NCBI GenBank assembly: GCA_963843255.1
Contig: CAWJJQ010000009.1
Location: 868,001 to 932,000 of the forward strand
Source: Bog-159 sp963843255
GTDB taxonomy: Bacteria > Acidobacteriota > Terriglobia > Bryobacterales > Bryobacteraceae
Reading direction: 5' to 3'
Length of the DNA stretch: 64,000 nucleotides
Shown: one piece after another, positions 17,073 through 26,029 of the stretch
Layout: every line of letters starts with the position of its first letter
How positions within the stretch are numbered: position 1 is the first letter of the stretch
Program-made: the position numbers and the translations under genes
The notes under the pieces: model-generated
The model's input: the letters and a program-made list of their open reading frames with translations, nothing else
Database searches by the model: none
Told to the model about the DNA's origin: nothing

Positions 17073-17826
17073 GATCCAGGATTTCCTTGGCTAGGCGAAT
17101 ATAGCTCTCCGCGCCACGGGAGCGAACATCGTATGCCAGGATGGTTTGGCCGTGGCTGGGTGCTTCCGCCAGCCGGATGCTGCGCGGAATCACGGTTTCG
17201 AAAACTTGGTCGCGGAAGAAGTCTCTCAGGTCGCTTGCTACCTGGCGCGTGAGGTTAGTGCGGTCGTCAAACATGGTCAGCAGGATGCCTTCGATCTCCA
17301 GCGGGTGTTCAAAGGAGTCGCGGATGCGCTGAATCGTGTCCATCAGCTCCGAAATGCCTTCCAGGGCGAAGAATTCGCATTGGATGGGGACCAACACGGC
17401 ATCCGCAGCGATCAAAGCGTTTAGGGTGAGCAGATCGAGCGCCGGCGGACAATCAATCAGGATGTAATCGTATTGTGCGCGGACTGCGTTCACCTTTTCC
17501 TGAAGTCGAAATTCCCGGCGGGGGGTGTCTACAAGCTCAAGATTGGCGCCTACCAGGTTCTTGTCGCTTGGTACAAGATCTAGGCCCTCAAAGCCAGTGT
17601 GTACTACAGCGTCAGTTATTTCTGCATTGCTTAGGAGCACTTGGTAGAGACTGGGCTTGGTGGGATCTTTCGCTGCTCCAAGCCCGCTTGTGGCATTACC
17701 CTGCGGGTCGGAATCAATCACTAGTACGCGCAGGTCGTTGGCGGCTAACGCGGCAGCGACGTTGATGGCGGTGGTCGTCTTGCCGACTCCACCCTTCTGG
17801 TTGGTTACTGCGAGGATCCTTCCCAA
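17032..17826 (-). CDS. parA: Chromosome-partitioning ATPase ParA (Soj)
   Basis: 264 residues. The deviant Walker A motif KGGVGKTTT is near residue 11, with Walker B ILIDCPPALDLLTLNAL and the IPRSIRLAEAPSHGQ region of ParA/MinD ATPases. The protein binds DNA non-specifically in its ATP form and is stimulated by ParB to move origin regions apart. There is no N-terminal HTH, so this is the chromosomal (Soj) type. It is followed by parB with a 41-base overlap and preceded by parS and rsmG, the usual gidAB-parAB order. Confidence 0.97.
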   Translation of the reverse strand: MGRILAVTNQKGGVGKTTTAINVAAALAANDLRVLVIDSDPQGNATSGLGAAKDPTKPSLYQVLLSNAEITDAVVHTGFEGLDLVPSDKNLVGANLELVDTPRREFRLQEKVNAVRAQYDYILIDCPPALDLLTLNALIAADAVLVPIQCEFFALEGISELMDTIQRIRDSFEHPLEIEGILLTMFDDRTNLTRQVASDLRDFFRDQVFETVIPRSIRLAEAPSHGQTILAYDVRSRGAESYIRLAKEILDHEQKRGQSATSAR

Positions 17827-17924
17827 GCCGTCATGCTAACACGATTGCCGCTGGCGTACGTGGCGCAATGACCTAATGGACGTGATTAATACCCTGCTGA
17901 ATCCCGTATTAACGGCTCAGGCCT

Positions 17925-17940
17925 TGTTTCACGTGGAACA
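17925..17940 (+). promoter_or_regulatory. parS site 1 (one mismatch)
   Basis: TGTTTCACGTGGAACA, a single change from the canonical 16-base parS palindrome. It lies in the intergenic space between rsmG and parA, 17 bases from the perfect site. It is the expected ParB loading site. Confidence 0.93.
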
Positions 17941-17954
17941 TAGCTACGGTGACC

Positions 17955-18539
17955 TTATGTTTCACGTGAAACACCGATCAGTAAATAGCGATGGTCCCCC
18001 CAAGGCAGCCTTATTGGGGCCACCCAGTCGAAACCAGGCAATTCCTCAGGTCGCACTTCCCCTATCAATAGTTCGGCATTACCCGCCAACCTCTGTAGGT
18101 CCTTCGCAATATCCACGTAACGCACAGCCCGCGAAACCGCCCAATCGAAGCGCTCCTGAACATCTTCCACCCGCTTCGCAATCACGCGAACATTCGCCAG
18201 ATCCCGCACTGCTTCCTTTAAAAACGCCGCCTTCCGCTGGTGCGACTCAATCAGCGCTACCTGACTCAACGGCCGCATAATCGCAATCGGCACACCCGGA
18301 AAGCCGCCACCGGACCCTACGTCGGCTATGGAAATCCCAGAGTCCGGTAACTGCAACGCCGCAAAAACCGACTCGCAATAATGCCGTTCGATCGTTTCCT
18401 CTATTGTTCGAATACTGGTCAGATTGACCGTTTGGTTCCAGCGAACCAGAAGATCGTAGTGCCGCCGCATCAACTCGGCCTGCCCGTCAGTCAAATTGCA
18501 AATGCCGGCGAGCTTTGCACGCAGCATCTCAACAAACAC
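17955..18539 (-). CDS. rsmG: 16S rRNA (guanine-527 N7) methyltransferase RsmG/GidB
   Basis: 194 residues from GTG 18539; an ATG at 18527 is an equally plausible start, just after the mnmG stop. It has VRWNQTVNLTSIR, the SAM motif IADVGSGGGFPGVP, and ALIESHQRKAAFLKE. It methylates G527 of 16S rRNA, loss of which gives low-level streptomycin resistance. The 3' end contains a perfect parS. The gene order mnmG-rsmG-parA-parB is conserved near many bacterial origins. Confidence 0.96.
   Translation of the reverse strand: MFVEMLRAKLAGICNLTDGQAELMRRHYDLLVRWNQTVNLTSIRTIEETIERHYCESVFAALQLPDSGISIADVGSGGGFPGVPIAIMRPLSQVALIESHQRKAAFLKEAVRDLANVRVIAKRVEDVQERFDWAVSRAVRYVDIAKDLQRLAGNAELLIGEVRPEELPGFDWVAPIRLPWGDHRYLLIGVSRET
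17958..17973 (+). promoter_or_regulatory. parS site 2 (perfect palindrome, inside rsmG)
   Basis: TGTTTCACGTGAAACA is the exact consensus parS. It is inside the coding end of rsmG, where it specifies the last residues V-S-R-E-T before the TAA at 17955-17957. Confidence 0.97.
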
Positions 18540-20337
18540 GGCTCAAACTCAAATAGACATCCAAAATTGCAATAGCCGCCGGCGTGACCCCCGGAATTCG
18601 CGCCGCCTGCCCCAACGTAGCGGGCCTGACGCGCTCCAGTTTCTCGCTAACCTCGCGCGACAAACCCGGAATGCCGCCAAAACCAAAGGAATCCGGGATC
18701 GGCCGCCGCTCGGAATTCTTTAGCCGTTCAATCTGGCGCTCCTGCTGTGCGATGTACCCGTTGTACTTGATTTCGGTCTCGACGGTGGTAAGCAGTCCCC
18801 AAACCGCGCGCTCCCCCAGCACGGACTCCACCCACGCCGCAATCTCCCCGATCGACGCCTCCGGCCGCTTGAGCCACTGCCCATACTGGTGCGCCCCCAA
18901 CGCCGCCTGCAAACGCTGCTTCTGCCCCTTCTTGCGCGAGAACACCTCCCAACGCTCATCCGTCACCAGCCCCACCCGCCGCCCGGCCGGCGTAAGGCGT
19001 TCATCTGCGTTATCCACCCGCAGATGCAGCCGGAATTCCGCTCGCGAAGTAAACATCCGGTACGGCTCTTCGGCCCCCTTGGTGATCAAATCATCAATCA
19101 GGATGCCCGTATATCCCTCAGTCCGCCCGATTACCAGTGGCGGTAAGCCGCGCACCGCGCACCCGGCGTTGATCCCAGCAACCAGGCCCTGGCATCCGGC
19201 CTCCTCGTACCCGGATGTGCCGTTGATCTGTCCCGCCAGGTACAGCCCGCCAATCGACTTCACTTCCAGCGTATGGCTCAATTCCCGCGGATCGATGGCG
19301 TCATACTCGATGGCGTACCCCGGCCGGATCATCTCCGCCCGCTCCAATCCCGGTACAGAAGCCACCATGGCCACCTGCACGTCGATCGGCATACTGGTCG
19401 ACATGCCGTTCACGTACACCTCGTTCGTATCCAGGCCTTCCGGCTCCAGAAAGATCTGGTGCCGCAACTTATCGGGAAATTTAACGATCTTGTCTTCGAT
19501 GGACGGGCAGTAACGTGGCCCCACCCCCTCAATCTGCCCACTGTAGAGCGGAGATCGAGGGATGGCTTCCCGCAGAATCCGGTGTGTCTCCTCGGTTGTA
19601 TACGCAATGTGGCAGGGAACCTGTGCCCGCTCGATCCGCTCAGTCAAAAACGAAAACGGGGTTGGGTTCGCATCCCCATACTGTGGTTCGAACCGGGACC
19701 AGTCGATGCTCCGCCCATCCAGCCGCGGCGGCGTGCCCGTTTTCAGCCGCGTCCAACCGAGGCCCAGCGTGCGCAGTTGATCTCCCAACATCTGCGAGGG
19801 CGCTTCGCCGTTCCGGCCGCAGCTGTACTGCATCTCGCCCACGTGCGCCAGGCCGTTCAGAAACGTGCCTGTCGTGATGATGATCGCCTCCGCCGCAATG
19901 GTGCGCCCGTCCCGCAGCCGTACACCGGTCGCCCGGCGCGGCGGCCCGTCCGCAATCTCCAGCGACGCCACTTCCGCCTGCTTGATCCGCAAATTAGGTT
20001 CGCGCTCCAGCACCTCGCGCATGCGCGTCCGATACATCTTTTTGTCGCACTGCGCGCGCGGCGACCATACCGCCGGTCCGCGGCTGGTGTTCAGCAGCCG
20101 GAACTGGATCCCGACGGCATCGGTCACCTCACCCATCACCCCGCCGAGCGCGTCGATCTCCCGCACCAGGTGACCCTTGGCGATCCCCCCGATCGCCGGA
20201 TTGCACGACATCTGCGCGATCAGGTCCAGGTTCATCGTGACCATCGCCGTCCTGAGCCCCATCCGGGCGCAGGCCCGCGCCGCCTCGCATCCCGCGTGTC
20301 CCGCTCCGATCACCACGACGTCATACTTCTCGTGCAT
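18529..20337 (-). CDS. mnmG: tRNA uridine-5-carboxymethylaminomethyl modification enzyme MnmG (GidA)
   Basis: 602 residues from ATG 20337; the frame continues upstream but the FAD-binding start (YDVVVIGAGHAGCEAA) fixes the N-terminus here. Other signatures are QMSCNPAIGGIAKGHLVREIDALGG in two adjacent parts, RGPAVWSPRAQ, the GidA pattern GPRYCPSIEDKI, and GQINGTSGYEEA. With MnmE it modifies wobble uridines of several tRNAs using FAD and folate. The start is 19 bases from the divergent purD start, leaving almost no room for separate 5' untranslated regions. Confidence 0.97.
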   Translation of the reverse strand: MHEKYDVVVIGAGHAGCEAARACARMGLRTAMVTMNLDLIAQMSCNPAIGGIAKGHLVREIDALGGVMGEVTDAVGIQFRLLNTSRGPAVWSPRAQCDKKMYRTRMREVLEREPNLRIKQAEVASLEIADGPPRRATGVRLRDGRTIAAEAIIITTGTFLNGLAHVGEMQYSCGRNGEAPSQMLGDQLRTLGLGWTRLKTGTPPRLDGRSIDWSRFEPQYGDANPTPFSFLTERIERAQVPCHIAYTTEETHRILREAIPRSPLYSGQIEGVGPRYCPSIEDKIVKFPDKLRHQIFLEPEGLDTNEVYVNGMSTSMPIDVQVAMVASVPGLERAEMIRPGYAIEYDAIDPRELSHTLEVKSIGGLYLAGQINGTSGYEEAGCQGLVAGINAGCAVRGLPPLVIGRTEGYTGILIDDLITKGAEEPYRMFTSRAEFRLHLRVDNADERLTPAGRRVGLVTDERWEVFSRKKGQKQRLQAALGAHQYGQWLKRPEASIGEIAAWVESVLGERAVWGLLTTVETEIKYNGYIAQQERQIERLKNSERRPIPDSFGFGGIPGLSREVSEKLERVRPATLGQAARIPGVTPAAIAILDVYLSLSRVC

Positions 20338-20356
20338 TGTTATCATTGTATCGGCT

Positions 20357-21601
20357 ATGAAGGTACTCATCATCGGCGCCGGCGGACGGGAGCACGCACT
20401 CGCTTGGCGCATCGCGCGCAGCCCCGAAGTGGAGCGGGTCTACGCAGTTCCCGGCAACCCCGGCATCGCGCAGGTCGCGGCGTGTCTCTCGGCCGGTGAC
20501 GGGTCTCCGTCGGCCTACCTTGCCGCCGCGGAATCGGTGGATGCTGACCTGACCGTCGTGGGTCCAGAGGCGCCGCTCGTGGCCGGAGTGGTCGATGCAT
20601 TTCGCGCGCGTGGCCGGGCGATCTTCGGTCCCACGGCCGCCGCGGCCCGCCTGGAAGGCAGCAAGATATTCGCAAAGAACTTTCTGATGCAAAGGGAAAT
20701 CCCGACCGCCGCCTTCACGGAAGCCCGGGACGCCGCCGAAGCGCGCCGTGCACTCGACCGCTTCACTTATCCCGTAGTCATTAAGTCCGACGGCCTCGCC
20801 GCCGGCAAAGGCGTAGTAGTAGTGGAAGATCGCGCATCAGCCGAAGCCGCCTTAGCGTCCCTCAAGCCGCCATTCGTAGTCGAGGAGTTCCTCGAAGGCG
20901 AGGAAGTCAGCTATATCGCGCTCAGCGACGGCCGCAACGTGGTGCCGCTCGAGCCCACCCAGGATCACAAAGCCGCCTTCGATGGCGACACAGGACCCAA
21001 CACCGGCGGCATGGGCGCATACTGCGATTCCCGCATTCTCACCGCCGACCAGAGCCGGACCATCCTCGACTGCATCATCCGGCCCACCGTCGCCGCCACC
21101 GGCTTCACCGGCTTCCTGTACGCTGGCCTGATGATCACCGCCAGCGGTCCCAAGGTGCTCGAGTTCAACGTTCGCCTGGGCGACCCGGAGACGCAGCCCA
21201 TCCTGCATCGCCTGGAAAGCGACCTGGCGCCCCTGCTCGAAGCTGCGGCCCGTGGCGCATTGCCCGAAGCGCGCCTGGAATGGCGGCCGGGTCCCTCGGT
21301 CTGTGTGGTTCTCGCCTCCGGCGGCTACCCCGGCGCCTTCACCGCAGGCAAGCCGATTCACGGAATCGCCGAAGCCGAAGCCACCGGGGCGACGGTATTC
21401 CATGCCGGCACGCGCCAGGGACCCGCTGGCCTAGAAACGGCCGGCGGACGCGTTCTGGGCGTCACGGCTTCCGGCGCGGACCTTTCCGCCGCCATCGATA
21501 ACGCCTACGCCGCCGCGCGCCACGTCCACTTTGACGGCATGCACTACCGCACCGACATCGGCCGCAAGGGATTGAAGCACTACCACCACGCAACGCTATA
21601 A
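20357..21601 (+). CDS. purD: Phosphoribosylamine-glycine ligase
   Basis: 414 residues from ATG 20357. ATP-grasp architecture: N-terminal LIIGAGGREHALAW, VVGPEAPLVAGV, the ATP-binding KSDGLAAGKGVVV and EEFLEGEEVS, DHKAAFDGDTGPNTGGMG, and EFNVRLGDPETQ. It catalyses the second step of purine synthesis, joining glycine to phosphoribosylamine with ATP. It is monocistronic here, followed 13 bases later by a tRNA gene, and divergent from mnmG. Confidence 0.97.
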   Translation: MKVLIIGAGGREHALAWRIARSPEVERVYAVPGNPGIAQVAACLSAGDGSPSAYLAAAESVDADLTVVGPEAPLVAGVVDAFRARGRAIFGPTAAAARLEGSKIFAKNFLMQREIPTAAFTEARDAAEARRALDRFTYPVVIKSDGLAAGKGVVVVEDRASAEAALASLKPPFVVEEFLEGEEVSYIALSDGRNVVPLEPTQDHKAAFDGDTGPNTGGMGAYCDSRILTADQSRTILDCIIRPTVAATGFTGFLYAGLMITASGPKVLEFNVRLGDPETQPILHRLESDLAPLLEAAARGALPEARLEWRPGPSVCVVLASGGYPGAFTAGKPIHGIAEAEATGATVFHAGTRQGPAGLETAGGRVLGVTASGADLSAAIDNAYAAARHVHFDGMHYRTDIGRKGLKHYHHATL

Positions 21602-21614
21602 TGGATACGATCGC

Positions 21615-21691
21615 GGGCACGTAGCTCAGATGGATAGAGCGGTCGCCTCCTAAGCGACAGGTCGGCAGTTCGAATCTGCCCGTGCCTACCA
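21615..21691 (+). tRNA. tRNA-Arg (CCU anticodon)
   Basis: 77 bases including an encoded CCA. The acceptor stem GGGCACG pairs with CGTGCCT (first pair G-U). The D arm contains AGCTCAGATGGATAGAGC, the anticodon stem GTCGC/GCGAC encloses CTCCTAA (anticodon CCT at 21649-21651), and the T loop is TTCGAAT. It reads AGG codons. Confidence 0.96.
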
Positions 21692-21723
21692 AGCGTTCGC
21701 CCGACAGCACTCGGAGGCGACTC

Positions 21724-23172
21724 ATGAAGTTCCGCACGCTGGCTCTGGCCGGCTTTCTCACCGGCGCTTCGCCGCTATTCTGCGGCGACGTGACCTATAC
21801 GGAAGTCGCGCCCATCTTCTACAAACATTGCGCCACCTGCCACCACCCGAACGACGTCGCACCCATGGCCCTGCTCACCTACCAGCAAACCCGGCCCTGG
21901 GCCGCCGCCATTCGCGAAGCCGTCCTCACCAAACAGATGCCGCCCTGGAAGGCCGATGCGCACTACGGCAAATGGTCTAACGACTGGAGCCTTACCGACA
22001 GCGACATCGCCAGCATCAAAGCCTGGGTGGATCAGGGCGCGAAGGAAGGCGACCCGCATCAACTGCCCGCGCCGCCAGTCTTTTCCACCGATTGGCGGAT
22101 CGGCAAACCGGACCTGGTAATTTCTATCCCGCCGCATTCGCTCACCGCCGATGGCCCTGACGAATATGAATACTTCACCGTGCCGACCAACTTCACCGAA
22201 GACAGATGGATCGTCGCGGCGGAACTGCGGCCCGGCAACCGGCGCATCGTCCACCACGCGCACGTTTTCGTGAATGCGCCCGCCAAAGCCAAAACGGACA
22301 CCCCCAAAAAAGACGAATCGCCCGATCCCCAATCCGCCTACGCCGAGTGGCTCAAGGTGCACGAAGGCAAACTATCGTGGATTCGCTATGACGCTCCCGT
22401 AATCGACGATGGTTGCATCGTGGACGACAATTCCTATTGGCCCGGCAGCAAGCCCCGCGACGAAAACTTCGGCAGTTGGGGCCTGATCAGCTCCTACCTT
22501 CCCGGCCGCGAACCGGACGTTTATCCCGAAGGCACCGCGCGCAAGATTCCGGCGGGCGCCACCCTCGGCTTCCAGATCCACTATTCGAAGGCCACCAAAA
22601 AGCCGGAGACGGATGTAACGTCGGTGGGACTGATTTTCGCGAAGGAGCCGCCTAAAGAGGTCGCCAAGCGCGTGGACCTGTCCAATTACTTTTTCCGCAT
22701 CCCGGCCGGCGATCCGAATGTGGAAGTGACGGAGTGCCACACCTTCAAGCAGGACATGTACCTGACCAGCCTGACGCCCCACATGCACCTGCGCGGAAAG
22801 GATTCCCGGTTTGAGGCGACCTATCCCGACGGCCGGAAAGAAACCCTGCTCCTCGTTCCGCACTACAACTTCAACTGGCAGATCACCTATCGCATGGCGG
22901 AGCCGAAGTTCATTCCCAAAGGAACCCGCCTGGCCATCATCTCGCACTTCGACAATTCGCCAAACAATCCGCTGAACCCCGATCCGACTAAAGTGGTGCG
23001 ATGGGGAGAGGCCAGCGAGATGGAGATGATGGACGGCTGGATCGAATACCTGGACGCGCCAGTAAATCCAAAGGGATTAGTGGGGCAGGCCCGTGGCCTG
23101 CACGGGGCTCTTAGCCCCGCAGGCGAGCGCAGCGCGGCTCGCGTCCTTGAGCCGTTACCCGCCCTTAAATGA
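21724..23172 (+). CDS. Exported c-type haem protein with copper-monooxygenase-like domain
   Basis: 482 residues from ATG 21724; an earlier ATG in frame lies in the tRNA and is rejected. A short signal peptide is followed by one haem-binding CATCH motif (about residue 38), then a cytochrome-like region ending KAWVDQGAKEGDP. The rest resembles type II copper ascorbate-dependent monooxygenases, with HHAHVF and LTPHMHLRGKD supplying His/Met ligand candidates. A periplasmic redox role is likely; substrate unknown. The last 30 or so residues are encoded by a double-hairpin repeat and following bases, which suggests read-through into an inserted element. A diverged second copy of the gene end follows. 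Confidence 0.75.
   Translation: MKFRTLALAGFLTGASPLFCGDVTYTEVAPIFYKHCATCHHPNDVAPMALLTYQQTRPWAAAIREAVLTKQMPPWKADAHYGKWSNDWSLTDSDIASIKAWVDQGAKEGDPHQLPAPPVFSTDWRIGKPDLVISIPPHSLTADGPDEYEYFTVPTNFTEDRWIVAAELRPGNRRIVHHAHVFVNAPAKAKTDTPKKDESPDPQSAYAEWLKVHEGKLSWIRYDAPVIDDGCIVDDNSYWPGSKPRDENFGSWGLISSYLPGREPDVYPEGTARKIPAGATLGFQIHYSKATKKPETDVTSVGLIFAKEPPKEVAKRVDLSNYFFRIPAGDPNVEVTECHTFKQDMYLTSLTPHMHLRGKDSRFEATYPDGRKETLLLVPHYNFNWQITYRMAEPKFIPKGTRLAIISHFDNSPNNPLNPDPTKVVRWGEASEMEMMDGWIEYLDAPVNPKGLVGQARGLHGALSPAGERSAARVLEPLPALK
23080..23120 (+). repeat. Double-hairpin gene-end repeat, copy 2 (inside coding sequence)
   Basis: GTGGGGCAGGC with GCCTGC, then CGGGGCT-CTT-AGCCCCG (103-119 of this kilobase). It lies in frame within the 3' end of the haem/copper gene and supplies a low-complexity tail. 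It separates the intact gene end from a decayed duplicate of that end. Confidence 0.8.
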
Positions 23173-23179
23173 TTCCCAC

Positions 23180-23260
23180 CCGACCAACGTGGTGCGACGC
23201 GGCCAGGACAGCCAGATGGAGATAACAGAAGGCTGGATAGTACCTGGACGCGCCGGTTAG
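23180..23260 (+). pseudogene. Remnant of a second copy of the haem/copper gene 3' end
   Basis: Bases around 23188-23256 repeat the pattern of 22990-23062 with scattered substitutions: both contain a stretch ending in gtggtgcga, then cagatggagat or gagatggagat, then ggctgga, then acctggacgcgcc. The copy is in no long open frame and has an early TAG. It is best explained as what is left of a tandem paralog. Nothing else is recognisable up to the gyrB stop at 23337. Confidence 0.6.
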
Positions 23261-23336
23261 TGTGAAGGGTCCGCTGAACGCCGCGTTGCCGGTGATGCGG
23301 ATCGCCGTGTCACCCCCTCGAACGAGCCCCGCTCGC

Positions 23337-26024
23337 CTAAACGTCCAGATTTTTAACGTCCAGCGCATTCTCCTCAATAAACTTCCGCCGGCTCTCCACA
23401 TCCTCGCCCATGAGCGTCGAAAAAATCTCCTCGCTCGCCACCGCGTCCTCCAGCCGGACCTGTCAGCAGCGTGCGCTTCTCCGGATTCATGGTGGTCTCG
23501 GCCAGTTGCTCCGCGTTCATCTCGCCCAGCCCCTTATACCGCTGCACCGAAGCAGTCCCGCTTGCCTTCCACCTTCACGTGTTCGAGCAGACTGCGTCCA
23601 GTCCGCCTGCTTGTCGCGATGCTCGCTCCTTACGGCCGACAAACGGCGGCTCGTTGTACTTCGCGATCTGCCGCGCCAGCGACCGGAATTTCTTGTACTC
23701 CGGCTGCTGCGCCAGATCCGATGCCGATGCAGCCGCTCCGCATTGGTCGAATCGTGGAACACCACCGACCACGCCGAGTGCTCTTCGTCCGCGCGCAGTT
23801 CGGCTTTCACCTGCGCGGCGGCCAGCGCGGCTTGCACGCTCTCCATGTTTTCCTTGTCCTGGAAATCGGCCTTGTGGTCGACGCTGCAGCTCCGCGTTCC
23901 CTAGCACCTCCACCACGCGCGAATCGCGCAGCCGCCGCTCCAGCTTGTGTAACATCTGTTCGAATTCGTCCAGGCTCATCAGAAACGCGCGCAGCTCGCC
24001 GCCTTCGAGCGTGGTCTTCGGACCCGTACCGTTCGAGTGCCGATCTCCACCGTCAGGTTCTCGGTGGCCCGCCGCATGATCTCGCGCGTAAATTCCTTCT
24101 CGTTCTTGATGTACTTCTCGCTCTTGCCCTTCTTGATCCGGTAAAGCGGCGGCTGCGCGATAAAAATCCGCCCGCGATTGATCAGCTCGTTCATGTGCCG
24201 GAAGAAAAACGTCAGCAGCAGCGTCCGGATGTGCGAGCCGTCCACGTCCGCATCCGTCATGATGATGATCTTGCCGTACCGGAGCTTGGTCGCGTCGAAA
24301 TCGTCCTTGCCGATGCCCGTGCCCAGCGCCGTGATCATCGCGCGGATTTCCTCGTGCCCCAGCATCTTGTCGTAGCGGGCCTTCTCCACGTTCAGGATCT
24401 TGCCCTTCAGCGGCAGAATCGCCTGGAAACGCCGGTCGCGCCCCTGCTTGGCCGTGCCGCCGGCCGATTCGCCCTCCACCAGGAATAACTCGCAGCGCTC
24501 CGGATCCTTCTCCTGGCAATCCGCCAGCTTTCCGGGCAGGCCGCCCGAATCGAGCGCGCCCTTGCGCCGCGTCAGGTCCCGCGCCTTGCGGGCCGCCTCG
24601 CGCGCGCGCGCCGCCTCGATGGCCTTCCCCACGATCTTTTTCATCACGGCCGGGTTCTTGTCGAAGTACTCGCCCAGCTTGTCGTTAACGAACTGCCACC
24701 ATCGATCCGGCGATATCGCTGTTCAGCTTTCCCTTGGTCTGCCCTTCGAACTGCGGCTGCGGAATCTTCACGCTGACCACCGCCGTCAGGCCTTCGCGCA
24801 CGTCGTCGCCGGTCAGGTTTTCTTTCACGTCCTTGAACAACCCCGCCTGCTGCCCGAACCAGTTGATGGTCCGCGTCAGCGCGCTGCGGAACCCGCTCAG
24901 GTGCGTGCCGCCGTCCACCGTGTTGATGTTGTTCGCGAACCTGAAAATGCTTTCGGAATAGCCGTCGTTGTACTGCAGCGCCACTTCCATCACCAGCGTT
25001 CCGCCATTATTCGGCAGCTCGCGCTCCGCTTCGAAATGGATCGGCTTTTCGTGCAGCACCGACTTGCCGCGGTTCAGATGCTTGATGAACTCCGCGATGC
25101 CGCCGTTGTAAAGAAACTCGTGGGTCTTTACCGGATCCACGCGCTCGTCCGTCAGCGTGATCTTCAGGCCTTTATTCAAAAACGCCAGCTCGCGCAGCCG
25201 CTGCGCCAGCGTATCGTAGTTGAACGTGGTCTCCACCATGATGGTGGGATCGGCTTTGAACGTGACTCGCGTACCGGTCTTACGGCCCGCTTTGCCGGTC
25301 GCGCGTCAGCGGGCCTTTCGGATGCCCGCTACCGTACTCCTGCTGCCAGGTGTAGCCGCTCGCGCCAGATCTCCAGCTCCAGCCGTTCCGAAAGCGCGTT
25401 CACGCAGCTCACGCCCACGCCGTGCAGCCCGCCCGAAACTTTGTAGCTCTTGGAATCGAACTTGCCGCCCGCGTGCAGCTTGGTCATCACCACTTCCGCC
25501 GCCGACACGCCTTCCTCGTGCATGTCCACCGGGATGCCGCGCCCGTTGTCGATCACCGTGACGGAATTGTCGATGTGAATGATCACATCGACCTGCGTGC
25601 AGTAGCCCGCCAGGGCCTCGTCCACGGAATTATCGACCACCTCGTACACCAGGTGATGCAGGCCCATTTCACCGGTCGACCCGATATACATCGCCGGGCG
25701 GAGCCGCACTGCCTCCAGGCCTTCCAGCACCTTGATACTGCTCGAATCGTAAACGTCTCCCGCACTGCTCTCGTTGAACGTAGTTGCCATCTGGTTTAAC
25801 TCGAACTCCACGCGCTCGATCGCGGGATCAACCTGCTTGGCGATCTCCAGCACTTGAGCCGCGTATTCCTTCTCGATCCATTTCTTGGTTGCTTCGGTCG
25901 GCACGCGTACAAACAGCGTCCCTTCGCTCAGGCGCGCGAACACCGTACCGCGAAACCATTTCTGGTAGTCCTCGGAACCGAGTATTGCTTCGAGTTCTTG
26001 CTTGATTCGATCCCAAAGATTCAT
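23337..26024 (-). pseudogene. gyrB: DNA gyrase subunit B with N-terminal DnaA domain I fusion, multiply frameshifted as written
   Basis: From ATG 26024, five bases after the dnaN stop, residues 1-78 form a DnaA_N-like domain. GyrB proper follows in frame: MATTFNESSAG, the GHKL ATPase motifs EVVDNSVDE, DNGRGIPV and GGLHGVGVS, then transducer, Toprim (LVEGESAGG, MTDADVDGSHI), and a C-terminal RYKGLGEMN and EENALDVKNLDV. Frame breaks occur near 25358, 25300, 24699, 24037, 23885, 23727, 23628, 23591, 23561 and 23461, most of them like one inserted base. Conserved residues survive between them, so the decay is recent or the sequence here is wrong. Gyrase is essential, so an assembly problem or another intact copy must exist. 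Confidence 0.85.
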
Positions 26025-26029
26025 ACTGC

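Noticed and set aside
21682..21723. Start of the haem/copper gene inside the tRNA
   Set aside because: The ATG at 21724 begins a proper signal peptide; the earlier start would overlap the mature tRNA.
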